Assembly: GCF_023078275.1 (NCBI RefSeq)
Contig: NC_062971.1
Span: forward strand, 13,330,001-13,394,000
Direction of reading: 5' to 3'
Origin: Leguminivora glycinivorella
Taxonomy: Eukaryota; Arthropoda; Insecta; Lepidoptera; Tortricidae
Length of the DNA: 64,000 nucleotides
A program made the translations under genes and the position numbers. Below the pieces are notes generated by a model that did not search any database, had not been told where the DNA came from, and saw nothing but the letters and a program-made list of their open reading frames with translations. This document shows positions 11,971-21,863 of the stretch, one piece after another. Positions within the stretch are counted from its first letter, which is position 1. Each line of letters opens with the position of its first letter.

Positions 11971-12245
11971 CGCCCGAGGCAAAAACGACGGGGTGTTATA
12001 AGTTTGACGTGTCTGTCTGTTTGTCTGTCTGTCGGTCAGTGTGTGTGTGTCTGTCTAGTGTCTGTGGCATCGTAGCTCCCGAACGGATGAACCGATTTAG
12101 ATTTAGCTTTTTTGTTTGAAAGCTGAGTTAGTAGGGAGTGTTCGGGGAGTGTTGTTAGCCATCACGCCATGTTTCATGAAAATCGGTCCACTATGTCGGG
12201 ATTTTTTTCAAAATTTTAATTTTGTGGTTAAGTAGGTTAGTTCAG
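11971..12245 (+). repeat. Dispersed repeat with GTCT microsatellite, copy 1
   Basis: Begins CGCCCGAGGCAAAAACGACG, then GGGGTGTTATAAGTTTGACG, a (GTCT)n-like stretch with GTGTGTGTGT, GGCATCGTAGCTCCCGAACG, and ends near a TTCATGAAAATCGGTCC block. A second copy lies at 14,261-14,482. I recognise it as a common lepidopteran repeat; I do not know its class for certain. Confidence 0.65.
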
Positions 12246-13052
12246 TATATTATACAACTAATGCGTAATGAAAGATAAGTAGGCTGAGTTAAGAAGATTG
12301 CAAATAATAATAATTTGCAAAATAAGTATTGTGTATGAAAACGGAACCTCCAAAATATGGGCACGTAACTAATTACGTATTATAGGTAAAATAGTTTTGG
12401 TATTTCATAACTTTCATAAGTTTTTTTTATTTTATAAGTAAATGGGCTTACTCTTGGCCACAGACTAGCCAAAGGCAAAGACGTGGTCTACGATGGAGTG
12501 AGCTTGCCTAGAGGCCAGAAGATGCCTGTTCACTCTTGATTTGAAGTTGTGGATATGTAGATTGAAGTGGAATTCAAAGCACTATGCCACGGGATACTGT
12601 TATGATTATGACGCCGATATTTATGAATAGCATATTTTAATTTAATACTATTATTAATACAAAATGTCTCTAATTTGGATCGAGATTTATTTAAACAGGT
12701 TTAACGTGACTTTATGGTAATCGTGGATCACCTTGCGAAGAGAACGGACCTCATTTGCCGATTCAGTATAATTTGCTGCTATACTGATTTGATGAGATCG
12801 TATATTATAATAATTTATAATTTATGATTGATCTATTTTAGGATGATGGAAACTGAGTAGAGCTGTGCTGTTCGCATATGTAGAAGTACTTACTCGTTTA
12901 TTAACTTTAATGTGTATGTAAATCATGTAGAGCCAAACTCGAACTCTGTACTTACCTAAATCAAAAAATGTATTTTTTTTCCACAATTTTTATTTAAAAT
13001 GAACATATTTACATAATTTTATTATATAGGAAGCTAAGACTAAGCTTAAAAG
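12246..13052. other. AT-rich non-coding DNA
   Basis: No recognisable gene. The last part may be the 3' untranslated tail of the minus-strand retroelement remnant that ends at 13,053. Confidence 0.4.
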
Positions 13053-13631
13053 CTAACTAATGTCTAAAATAGGCCCTTGGGGCATTGTACCAAGGACACT
13101 GGCGACATTTCCTCGTTGTATCGTAATGCTGATACGTTGTGCGAGGAAGTCGCCAGCTCTTAGGTCACCAGTTACCTTAACCAGACGCTTCGCGATTTCT
13201 GTGAACAACTTGTTCGCGCTGGGAACCCATGGACCTAGAGTTTCTACGCCAAAAGGTACAAAAAGGTATTCTTTGCCAAGACTTTTGTATTTATGTATTA
13301 CGTTTCAAAATTTCGGCACTCTGCCGCTGCGCCCGCTTTTATTGGTCCGTTGGAGGTGAGACGGTGCCAACGTGTCTACGCAAGTAGCATCCCACACTAA
13401 CATTCGTCCCATACTCCAAGGGACCAAGGACACTCCATCAGGCCTTTTGCCATCGTCTCTGATTATGCTAGTCGGCTCAAGGAGAGCAGGCACATTGATG
13501 GTTGCAAGGGACCGACGGATAATGTCATTAAGCGACGCATGTCTCGAAAAACGGCATGCACTTTTTGTTGTATTTACACTCAGTTCAACCATACTTGTCC
13601 AATCATGTATACAAACACTGCTGGAAAACAT
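13053..13631 (-). pseudogene. C-terminal part of a retroelement protein, one internal stop
   Basis: On the minus strand one reading frame runs from about 13,631 to a natural-looking stop at 13,053-13,055, broken only by one TGA at 13,305-13,307. Upstream of the break are the motifs SRHASLNDIIRRSL, DDGKRPDGVSLVPW and LVWDATCVDTL; downstream are GVETLGPWVPSANKL, VTGDLRAGDFLAQR and QRGNVASVLGTMP. I recognise this order as the region following the reverse transcriptase in a group of invertebrate retroelement proteins (GKRPDG...WDVT, then VETLGPWG, VTGD, QRGNAASVLG). The RPDG...WD pattern might be a restriction-endonuclease-like fold, but that is a guess. No reverse transcriptase motifs precede it, so the copy is 5'-truncated. 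The plus-strand frames here are shadows. Confidence 0.6.
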
Positions 13632-13675
13632 TATTTCACTTTTCTCTGGAATTGCTTAACTTAACTTAATTACTT

Positions 13676-14140
13676 AAATAAACTCACAAAGTATTGAAAT
13701 CAATTAAAAAACCACTGAAAAATATCATTTCTAAAACGATTTTCATCAATAATTGTAATTACGAACGGATGACATGACAAACTCCTGACATTACGAAGTC
13801 TAGATTGTCTATGACTCGTAATGTTGAGATGACAACTTATCGTTATGAACGATCGATATTAACGTTTGAGTTTGTATAGCTTGGAAAAAATGCGTTGATA
13901 TTAATTACAATAATTTATCAGATTTATTAACCGACTTTTTTTAAGTTTTTATTTCCTACCTCTTTACAATAAATATTATATCAGTATATTTTTTTTTATT
14001 AGTGTTAATGTTAGGTACTAAGTATAAAATGAATACTGTACTAGCCTTTTCCATAGGATTGTTGCAAATGCGACGAAACCTAATTAAATTTTGGTTTTTA
14101 CATAGATATTGTGTGACGTAAAATTGAAAATCCTCTGATG
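13676..14140 (-). repeat. Internally deleted copy of a dispersed repeat (family B)
   Basis: Read in reverse complement, 13,676-13,945 matches 47,862-48,120 and 13,985-14,140 matches 46,319-46,530, both closely. In the other locus these two ends are separated by about 1.4 kb, here by a few tens of bases. Landmark words are TTTCTAAAACGATTTTCATC and GACGTAAAATTGAAAATCCT. It is therefore an internally deleted relative of the long copy at 46.3-48.1 kb, in opposite orientation. Confidence 0.75.
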
Positions 14141-14260
14141 ACTTTAGCAGCGTTTATTTACAAATTATTCGACATTTCCAATCACTAGTAATTGTCTTTG
14201 ATCATACTTGACGTTTCGTTTGTTTACATGATAGGACAAGTAAAGATGAACCGACTGTAA

Positions 14261-14482
14261 CCCCCGACGCAAAAACGACGGGGTGTTATAAGTTTGACGT
14301 GTCTGTCTGTCTGTTTGTCTGACTGTGTGTCTGTCTGTGGCATCGTAGCTCCCGAACGGAAGAACCTATTTAGATTTTTTTCGTTTGACAGCTGAATTAG
14401 TCAAGAGTGTTCTTAGCCATGTTTCATGAAAATCGGTCCCTACATAGGGTTTTTTTTTTAATTTAAATTTTGTGGTTAGGTT
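14261..14482 (+). repeat. Dispersed repeat with GTCT microsatellite, copy 2
   Basis: Same family as 11,971-12,245: CCCCGACGCAAAAACGACGG, a GTCTGTCT run, GGCATCGTAGCTCCCGAACG and CATGAAAATCGGTCC in the same order, with a shorter microsatellite. It follows the family-B copy by about 120 bases. Confidence 0.65.
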
Positions 14483-14723
14483 ATTTTATTTAGGTATTTA
14501 TTATTTATTTATTTATTAGTAAAACATGTTTACATGACATTACAGTAAAACCAATGCGACACGAAACTTAGATATCATAAAAGAGAAAAAACAAAGAGAA
14601 CAATAATAATATAGAGAGAACAATAAAAAAAAAATTAAAATTTAAACTGTTTATTTCAGTCATTTTTTATAGAATTTTACAAACAAAACTCTTAATCTAT
14701 TATTATTTAGTTATTTGTTATAA

Positions 14724-15049
14724 AATAGTTATTTGTTATACAAGGGGGCAAAGTTGTATTTTAACACACGAGAAGTAAAATACAATTTGCACCCGAGTGT
14801 AACACAAAACTTTTCCACTCACCATAGCGAGGAAACTACAACGTAAAAAATGCGTCTATCACTGCTTCCAGTAGTTCCACAGGTGGTAAATCATCTTTAT
14901 TACTGGAGTCACCCACTTTTATCAACTTTAAAGCAGTTAATTTGACTTTATTCAAGGTCAAATTACTTTACCCACTAGTGGATAAAATGCGTTTTTACCC
15001 GCTGGTATTAAAGGACAAAACACGTGTTTCCGAGCTAGTGAGGGGAAAA
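14724..15049 (+). repeat. Dispersed repeat family A, copy 1 (without nested insert)
   Basis: Starts ATAGTTATTTGTTATACAAG and ends TTTCCGAGCTAGTGAGGGGA. It contains TAAAATACAATTTGCACCCG and CCAGTAGTTCCACAGGTGG. At the junction near 14,900 it is uninterrupted, so it shows the empty site for the insert seen in the copy at 38.5 kb. Family A is a common lepidopteran repeat by memory; no coding frame. Confidence 0.7.
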
Positions 15050-15202
15050 TAAAATTAAACAATTCCTGGACATCGTGGCTGTATCCTTTGAGTATAAGGT
15101 TTTCCTCTCACTGTTGGTAGCAGTGAGAAAATCCTTTCCATTACCCATTTCCTTCCCTATCTGTCTGTACCTTAGGTCTCATGGTGCAGATATCCTGTAC
15201 TT

Positions 15203-15526
15203 ATTAATAGTACATTACATCAGAGGCCGGGAAAATGAGGATTTCCGGCCAAGTGGGTATATACGAGGATACGGATAGGGATACGAGGCCGGGAATCCGT
15301 TTTCACGCCGAGGCATGTATAGTGCTTTTCTCAAACATACAATGCCAAATAAAAAAAAAATGCTCTAAAGGACAATATTTTATAAAAAAAAGTTACTTTG
15401 CAGGCCTAGGCCTAAAAAATAATATGAAATCCCTTTACAGTCCTCTCGAGTTGTTGCGCCCAAAAAGCGATACTTCCCAGCCCATTTTAAGGAACGTAAA
15501 GACAATATTTCATTGCATGTTTGAGA
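15203..15526 (-). repeat. Dispersed repeat family N, copy 1
   Basis: About 325 bp from AATAGTACATTACATCAGAG to CATTGCATGTTTGAG, with GGCCGGGAAAATGAGGATTT, CAGGCCTAGGCCT and GTTGCGCCCAAAAAGCGATA. The inverted copy at 38,804-39,139 is inserted inside a family-A repeat; here it abuts the start of the next family-A copy. The short frame over it has no domain. Confidence 0.7.
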
Positions 15527-15527
15527 A

Positions 15528-15815
15528 ATAGTTATTTTTTATACAAGGGAGAAAAGTTGTATTTTAACCGAGTGTGGAATTGCAACACGAACTAGCGAAT
15601 GGATTCTAGGGTTGAACTACGAGCTAGCGAATGGATTCTATGGTTGAACCACGAGCGAAGCGAGTGGTTCGAAAATAGAATCCTGAGCGAAGCGAGTAGT
15701 TCAAAAATAGAATCCTGAGCGTAGAGAGTGTTGCAATACACACGAGGTAAAATACCTTTACATCCCGTGTGTAACACATAACTTTTCACCTCACTAAAGC
15801 GAGGAAACACGCAAT
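15528..15815 (+). repeat. Dispersed repeat family A, copy 2 with foldback middle
   Basis: Starts ATAGTTATTTTTTATACAAG like the other family-A copies but has the middle portion that can fold: CGAACTAGCGAATGGATTCT, ACCACGAGCGAAGCGAGTGG and AATAGAATCCTGAGCG, the last repeated. It ends near the TCACTAAAGCGAGGAAAC block. The minus-strand 82-codon frame is a shadow. Confidence 0.6.
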
Positions 15816-16100
15816 AAAAGTAACTGGAACATAATTGCACAGAAATAAGTCAATTTGCGTTTATTACAATTTCCACGATGCACCGACCACCACACCACAA
15901 AAGTTTCAAATTAAGGCGTGGAAGTGGTAAACAATAAAATCTGAAATGTGCCGATTGCACCCCGCAACACGCAGTCCCCTCTATGCTCCCCCCGCAATCT
16001 TTCCCCGTGCGCGCGGTTTTTAACACGGTTGTGTACGTCATGAATGTCGTGACTGTCATCGTGGATCGCAACCGCCCAAGAACCTTATATCACTTCATCA
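15816..16100. other. Non-coding DNA
   Basis: A patch near 15,955-16,030 is relatively GC-rich. The 73-codon minus-strand frame over it has no domain. Nothing else recognised. Confidence 0.35.
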
Positions 16101-16250
16101 CTACATAGTATAAAACAAAGTCGCTTTCTCTGTCCCTATGTCCCTATGTATGCTTAAATCTTTAAAACTACGCAACGGATTTTGATGCGGTTTTTTTTAA
16201 TAGATAGAGTGATTGTAGAAAAAGGTTTATATGTAGGTATAGTACCCGTG
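16101..16250 (+). repeat. Dispersed retroposon-like repeat fragment
   Basis: CTACATAGTATAAAACAAAG followed by TCGCTTTCTCTGTCCCTATG, then CTACGCAACGGATTTTGATG and ATAGATAGAGTGATTG. I recall this block as a common insect, mainly lepidopteran, repeat of LINE-tail type. Confidence 0.5.
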
Positions 16251-16794
16251 CGAATACATGTATATAAGATTCTTGCAACCGCCCGTTGCAGTAGGACATA
16301 GACATCTTAGAGCTGTAATGTAATTTATATTTTAAATTTGTGTATTCATAACCGACTACAAATAATTTGTACCTGCTAATTCGACACGTTCATTATATAC
16401 ATATGTATGTAATTATTAGGATGATATTACAGACTTCCTATTGGAAGTGAATATTACTCGCATAATTGTGGTTAGGACTTTCAAACAAATACACAGTATT
16501 TTATGTTTGTATGTACCAAATATTTTTTTACAAGGAACAGTGAAATCATTGATACCCGTTTTCAAGACTTTCAAGATACGTAAGTACGTGTAGTGAAATT
16601 GTAATAAATTCATACAAGCATAGAAGATAAAATTACCTACTAGGGTGAAATCACCAATAGATGAACAGTTAAGCGAATTTCCTAACTTTGACAATTTATT
16701 TATATATGTTTTTTTATGTGATAGCGCATTTAATTGAGTTTAGAATAAGCTACTTTCGGGACTCGTGTTACGATTCAGTAATTTTATAAAAATG
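16251..16794. other. AT-rich non-coding DNA, insertion target of the Gypsy element
   Basis: No gene recognised. The stretch 16,795-16,798 (ATTA) is the left target duplication of the LTR retrotransposon that follows. Confidence 0.5.
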
Positions 16795-16798
16795 ATTA

Positions 16799-18123
16799 TG
16801 TGACGTTTAGCGTCGCATAAACTAGGGTAGAATAAAAAAACTAGAGAGAAGAAAAAAACTCCGATAGAAAAATTTTACAAACTATATTTTAAATGAAAAA
16901 AACCTATCTAATTATCCAGGATCGTGGGTAGGTATTTCCTGAGCTGGCCGGTTACAATAAACGAAGAAACAAGCCCTTGTTAGGGGTCACTTCCCTGCAC
17001 TACGCCGCCGAAGTCGTACTGGGCGTGGCCGTCATCAGAGGCCGTTCCGGACCGCCAGTCTTCCTTCCGGAACCTTCCGGAACGTGTGCAGGCGCGCGCG
17101 CATCCAAATTGTGGGTCCAGTTAACGACCCCAGACTTGTTCCCTGGAATTCCGGTAAAATGGCCGTTTCAAGAAAAGTCCAATTTCGAACAAGTGACTGC
17201 GACATCCGGAACTTTGGCCAAATTAAAAGTGCTAATGAGATGTAGGCTGGTTTAGTGAACCCCAAAGCGTTAAAAAAGGTAATCAATGATGTGGCAGTCA
17301 CAAGTTAAATCATCATTTTTTTTTAACAAAAAGGAAGTAATTTTTATTTAACTAAAAGTACTTTTGCTAATAAAAAAACTTTTAAAAACATTATTAATGT
17401 AGATTAACTACAGATTGGTTTCTATTTATATGCATTTAAATTAAAATTAAGCGAAAATTCCACAAGAATGATTAAGATTTTTATAAAGCGGGTAGAACCA
17501 TATTTCTAGAAAGATCGAGAAGCTTGTTAATTCCAACATTGTTTCTAAGGAAAACATATTGTTACTAAGCGGATAGAGAAAGATGAACCCAGAAAGAAAT
17601 AAATGAATAATGATTGAATGAAGAAAATGATTCCTTATTAAGACTATGAACTATGGAAGAAACCTTAAATCTAGTTCTACAAAATATTCAAAACACTCAC
17701 CCTATTTGGGGAAAAACTGGCACTTAACACATTTAATTGTAGTTAAAATTTAAAATAAATTTGTCACTCCATGTCGTCTGACGTTATGAGAGTTTTAGGT
17801 AACTTGACCTTTCGCTGTCGGAGCCGTGGTAGGGAATGCGAGCGCGAATGCGCCTCATACGTTGACCAGCGCCTATCGCTTATCTGGAGCGGTGACGTAG
17901 TCTTTTGTATTCGCATCTAGTTTTAACTAATAACAAATGCAATCGTCAATTCTGTTTGTACGTATATTTATTTTACATTGTTTTTTATTTTTTTAAGTTC
18001 TTGAATATTTTATTTAGAAGAATGTATGTAAAAATGTATTATAGTAGTTTATAGTTATATTTTGGTTAATTATTTATTTTTATTTAATAGGATTTTTGTT
18101 AGAGATAACGATAAACCGTTACA
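16799..18123 (-). repeat. 3' LTR of the Gypsy-type element
   Basis: 1,325 bp, same length and, by line-by-line reading, same sequence as 23,590-24,914. In element orientation it begins TGTAACGGTTTATC and ends AACGTCACA. A GC-rich segment (16,976-17,260) inside it produces chance frames of 92 and 88 codons on opposite strands, repeated in both LTRs. Confidence 0.97.
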
Positions 18124-18125
18124 TA

Positions 18126-18136
18126 CCCCTCTTTTT
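18126..18136 (-). other. Polypurine tract of the Gypsy-type element
   Basis: On the minus strand AAAAAGAGGGG lies two bases upstream of the 3' LTR (which starts at 18,123 reading leftwards). This is the expected place and composition for the plus-strand primer in reverse transcription. Confidence 0.85.
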
Positions 18137-18621
18137 AGGTTAGGGTTTTTTCTGGGAAAACCCGCTATTTCTGTCGTCTGCTCAATATATACACAACTAT
18201 CAAACATACCTCCATCTCATCATACTCCTCCACTTCATTCATTCTTCACACAAGTAGATAAGCAATAAACATTTCTATTTATGTTTTCGCGTCCTAACAG
18301 ACTGAGTATTATACTTTTACGATTGTATACATACTCTTATGTATATATTAATGGTTCTTCACTTAGTTTAATCATCAACCTCAGTTAAAATTATTAATGG
18401 TGTAATCGAATCCATCAAATTAATGTCACTGTAAAAAACTTGCTAACCAATTTATTTTGTAGAACCTTTTCAAACCGGTAGGGGTTTGTAATGTTTAATA
18501 GTGATAGAATATTAGGATATTTCGGAAGTACACTAGCGTTTACAAGCACGTGTTATGAGATTGATAATTAAATTTAGACAATTAATACAGAAATTATTGA
18601 TAGATGATTATTGCAGTCCAG
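18137..18621 (-). other. Non-coding 3' region of the Gypsy-type element
   Basis: Lies between the integrase stop and the polypurine tract. It has no env-like or other supportable frame; the short plus-strand frame at 18,062-18,268 crosses the LTR border and is a shadow. Its ~485 bp length is a normal 3' untranslated size for this group. Confidence 0.7.
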
Positions 18622-19755
18622 TTAAACTTTGTAATTAGTCAATTTAAAATCTTTAATATGCCAGTCACCTAAATTGTTCCCTTGCATGTCTTCTAGTTCA
18701 TATACTAAATTAGATTTCTTAGCTACGATTTTACACTGGACATACTTAGGAGCTAGTTTCTTGGAAAACATGTTGTTTTTGTCACTAAGGTAAAACGTTT
18801 TTTTCCAAACTATATCGCCAACGTTGAAGTGGTGATCCCTACGGCGTAGATTATAGTGTTCACTATTCCTAGTATGGGATTGAACTAGAGAGGATTGGAC
18901 TTTGTCGAATATTTTTCGCAAATGACCTATATTCTCGGCATATTCATCTCTAGGGGCAAAAATTATTTCGTCGTCCAGTTCAACATCGATATAGTGTAAA
19001 CCGCTAGTGACTAATTCTCGGCCATGGACAAGAAATGCAGGACTATACTTTGTCACCTCATTTACAGCTGTGTTCATAGCGAATTGAATTTTAGGTAGAT
19101 TGATGTCCCAAAACCGATGATCATTTTCTATATAAGATGACACTGCTGTAACGATAACTTTATTGTAACGTTCAACGGTGTTAACTTGTGGGCTATATTT
19201 AGGCGTGAATCTTACATTAGGCACATTATAATCACTAAACAACTTCTTTAATACATTACTCGTGAATTGTTTACCATTGTCCATGAGAACAGTACTGGGA
19301 ATGCCATGAACTAAAAAAACTTTTTCCTCGATTAGTTTTGCTATAATCTCGGAAGTTGCGCGTCTAATGGGAAATAAAAGAGAATACTTTGAAAAACAGC
19401 ATGTCACAACGAATATAAAAGTATTCTGTTGTCTAGAAGGAGGTAGAGGACCTATGAGATCCATGCTTAACATTTGAAAAGGGCGTGAGCAGTCTTTAGG
19501 ACGGCCCATGACGCCAAGAGTAGCATGAGTAGCATGCTTATGAGCACAACAGATATCGCAACTTGAAACGAATTTAACTACATCGCGATGCATATCGGGC
19601 CAAAAATAATTTAAAGAAAGCCGTTTATGCGTTTTATATATTCCTAAGTGGGCAGCGGTAGGTTCCGAATGATATTTAAGTATAGTATTGAGTCTAAATT
19701 CTAGAGGAATAACTTCTTTCCATTCGAACTCTCGTGTTAGCGGATTTAAGCTTTT
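18622..19755 (-). CDS. Integrase (pol, third frame) of the Gypsy-type element
   Basis: Joins cDNA to host DNA. The first ATG is at 19,593 (323 codons to the stop), but the frame is open back to about 19,755 and the zinc-binding N-terminus lies in that upstream part: an H-x6-H pair in YHSEPTAAHLG, then CDIC (residues 13-16 from the ATG). The catalytic core follows with D45 (MDLIGPL), D105 (LMDNGKQF) and E141 (VERYNK), a D-x59-D-x35-E spacing typical of retroviral-type integrases. The C-terminus has KLAPKYVQCKIVAKK, like the GPY/F module. Because the zinc domain is upstream of the ATG, the protein must be made as part of Pol, from a frame -1 to RNase H. No internal stop is present, so the core appears intact. 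Confidence 0.9.
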   Translation of the reverse strand, partial: KSLNPLTREFEWKEVIPLEFRLNTILKYHSEPTAAHLGIYKTHKRLSLNYFWPDMHRDVVKFVSSCDICCAHKHATHATLGVMGRPKDCSRPFQMLSMDLIGPLPPSRQQNTFIFVVTCCFSKYSLLFPIRRATSEIIAKLIEEKVFLVHGIPSTVLMDNGKQFTSNVLKKLFSDYNVPNVRFTPKYSPQVNTVERYNKVIVTAVSSYIENDHRFWDINLPKIQFAMNTAVNEVTKYSPAFLVHGRELVTSGLHYIDVELDDEIIFAPRDEYAENIGHLRKIFDKVQSSLVQSHTRNSEHYNLRRRDHHFNVGDIVWKKTFYLSDKNNMFSKKLAPKYVQCKIVAKKSNLVYELEDMQGNNLGDWHIKDFKLTNYKV

Positions 19756-21863
19756 TTAAACCTAAATAGTTTGCCGTTGCTTACTTTGTAGTTTAAAAAT
19801 GAAGTAGGAGTATTTTGACAACCGTTGTATATGTTTAAATACCATGAGTCACTCGTAGAATAAAACATGTCACCACTTACTGGAATCTCGTCAATATCGG
19901 CAATAGTAACAGAACGTGAGAGACTGTCTGGTACCACATTTTCCGAACCGCGACGATGTTTGATCTCAAAGTTAAATGAGGACATGCGCACTCCCCAACG
20001 AGCTAAGCGACCCGTAGGGTTATTTAAATTTAGGAACCACTTTAAGGACGAGTGATCGGTGTACACCACGAACTTTTGGCCGTTCTCTAAGTAGCATCTC
20101 CAGTGTTCGATCGCCGTAAGTACAGCCAGTGCCTCTCGTTCCGTTGCGCTGTAGTTACGCTCTTGACTCGAAAGGGACTTACTCATGTAGGCTATAACTT
20201 TTTCCTCATTGTCTAGCTGTTGTGTAAGAACCGCGCCAACGCCGTAATCACTCGCATCTGTATGTACTTGGAAGGGCTGCGAATAGTCTGGGCACGACAA
20301 TATAGGAGAAGATATTAAAGCTTCTTTTAGAGTACGGAAAGCATTTTCAGCTTCTGTAGACCAATAAAAAGGCGGAGAGTTTTTAGCTTGAGAAGTAAGT
20401 TTATTTAGTGGTGCCGCTATTGTACTAAAATTTGGAATGAACCGACGATACCAAGATGCCGTTCCAAGAAATCGACGAACTTCCTTACGGTTAGTAGGTG
20501 TCGGATAGTTCACGATCGCCTCTATCTTTTCTGGATTTGGTTGTAGACCGTTTCTATCCACTACATAGCCTAGATACGACAGTTTATTCCTAAAGAATTG
20601 GCACTTTTGGAATCCAATGGTTAAGTTTGCCATTTTAAGTTTCTCCAGAACTCTAACCAGCAGGGAGATATGTTCTTCAAAGGATGACGAGACAATGATA
20701 ATGTCGTCGATGTAGACGAATACTTTATGCTCAAAATCAGGCCCATAGAACAACATATCAACCAGTCTTTGTTGCGTTGCCGGAGCATTGGTTAAGCCAA
20801 AGGGCATAGAAACAAATTGAAAAGTACCGCGCGAAGGAATATAAAACGCTGATTTACACCGATCCTCTTTCTTGATTGGAATTTGCCAAAAACTTTTCGA
20901 CAAATCCAAACTAGACAAATACTTTGCGTCACGCAGATTATCAAGTATCTCTGAAATGTAAGGAATGCTGTAGGCATCTTTGATAGTAACTGCATTCAGT
21001 TTACGACTATCCAAGCACAATCTCATTTCGCCATTTTTTTTAGGTGTTAAAAGAACTGGGGACGACCAAGGGCTCTCGCAAGACTCTACAACATTTTCAC
21101 GTAGCATTTCATCAAGTTGAGCATTTAGTATTCTCTGTTTTTCAGGAGACATTCTATAGTATCTCTGACGTATAGGCAAAGCATCACCCGTATCTATACT
21201 GTGAGAAATTAGAGAAGTTCGCCCTAGACCGCGCTCTTCATATGAAATATTGCGAAATTGAGCTGTAATATGGTCAGCCGTAACCTTCTGTTCAGGAGAG
21301 AGATGATCGTAGTCACACAAGTGTGTGGGTTGAGTGTCAAGTGTTAAGGTATTTAATTGATCGACATCCTTAGGTAAAATAACAGCATCTAGATGCTTAG
21401 GGAACAAATCAAAAAGTCTCCAGAAGTCCATACCTAAGATTAAGGAGTTTTCTACCTCTGGTACTATGTAAGCTTTCAAGATGTGAGTCTGATCCAAAAA
21501 CGAGACAGGCAGATTAATCATACCAATATTGTTCAGTCTATGCTTGCCAGCTCCATACAAATTCAGAGTTTCTTTAGTATTTAGTTTGAAACCCGCATCC
21601 AAGAAAACCTTATGATAATTATTGCCAAGAATTGTGTAACCACTACCAGTATCTAATAAAGCATGTAGTGTTTTACCGTTAATTTGAACTGACACAAATG
21701 GTCTGCTATTTATATTACCTGAATCGTGGATTGCAGTGACTGAATAGCAAGTGAAAAATTTTGATATAAAATTGAGCCAAGATTTCCACTCTGTATCATT
21801 AAATTTATCACTGGATATATTAGAAGGCTCTTTCGCACTACAATCCACCGAATTTAGTTTTTT
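19746..21863 (-). CDS. Protease, reverse transcriptase and RNase H (pol)
   Basis: 700 codons counted from a GTG at 21,848; there is no ATG, because the frame is entered by frameshift at 21,857-21,863. Domains, numbered from that GTG: aspartic protease with LLDTGSGYT (D66); reverse transcriptase with LDLSKSF (D315), MPFGLTNAP and the YIDD box (379-382); RNase H with HTDAS (D531), ATEREALAV (E570) and YTDHS (D598); then a short linker ending RFKKA. It copies the element RNA into double-stranded DNA in Gag particles in the cytoplasm. All catalytic residues are present. The frame stops at 19,746-19,748, just after an AAAAAA run (19,752-19,757); the integrase frame, -1 relative to this one, opens within that run. 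Confidence 0.95.
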   Translation of the reverse strand, partial: KKLNSVDCSAKEPSNISSDKFNDTEWKSWLNFISKFFTCYSVTAIHDSGNINSRPFVSVQINGKTLHALLDTGSGYTILGNNYHKVFLDAGFKLNTKETLNLYGAGKHRLNNIGMINLPVSFLDQTHILKAYIVPEVENSLILGMDFWRLFDLFPKHLDAVILPKDVDQLNTLTLDTQPTHLCDYDHLSPEQKVTADHITAQFRNISYEERGLGRTSLISHSIDTGDALPIRQRYYRMSPEKQRILNAQLDEMLRENVVESCESPWSSPVLLTPKKNGEMRLCLDSRKLNAVTIKDAYSIPYISEILDNLRDAKYLSSLDLSKSFWQIPIKKEDRCKSAFYIPSRGTFQFVSMPFGLTNAPATQQRLVDMLFYGPDFEHKVFVYIDDIIIVSSSFEEHISLLVRVLEKLKMANLTIGFQKCQFFRNKLSYLGYVVDRNGLQPNPEKIEAIVNYPTPTNRKEVRRFLGTASWYRRFIPNFSTIAAPLNKLTSQAKNSPPFYWSTEAENAFRTLKEALISSPILSCPDYSQPFQVHTDASDYGVGAVLTQQLDNEEKVIAYMSKSLSSQERNYSATEREALAVLTAIEHWRCYLENGQKFVVYTDHSSLKWFLNLNNPTGRLARWGVRMSSFNFEIKHRRGSENVVPDSLSRSVTIADIDEIPVSGDMFYSTSDSWYLNIYNGCQNTPTSFLNYKVSNGKLFRFKKA
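19752..19757 (-). other. A6 run at RNase H/integrase frame change
   Basis: Minus strand reads TTT AAA AAA GCT TAA in the RNase H frame. The integrase frame is -1 and its own last upstream stop overlaps the start of the A run, so any shift must occur within about ten bases here. The site is not a canonical X XXY YYZ heptamer in the RNase H frame (the preceding base is T), so a one-base loss in the A tract or a sequencing error is as likely as a second programmed shift. Confidence 0.6.

Noticed and set aside
16977..17301. Frames of 92 and 88 codons in the LTR (repeated at 23,768-24,092)
   Set aside because: They overlap on opposite strands within a GC-rich part of the LTR, are identical in both LTRs and show no domain.
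18137..18621. Envelope-like gene in the Gypsy-type element
   Set aside because: Only about 485 bp separates the integrase stop and the polypurine tract and no membrane-protein frame is present.
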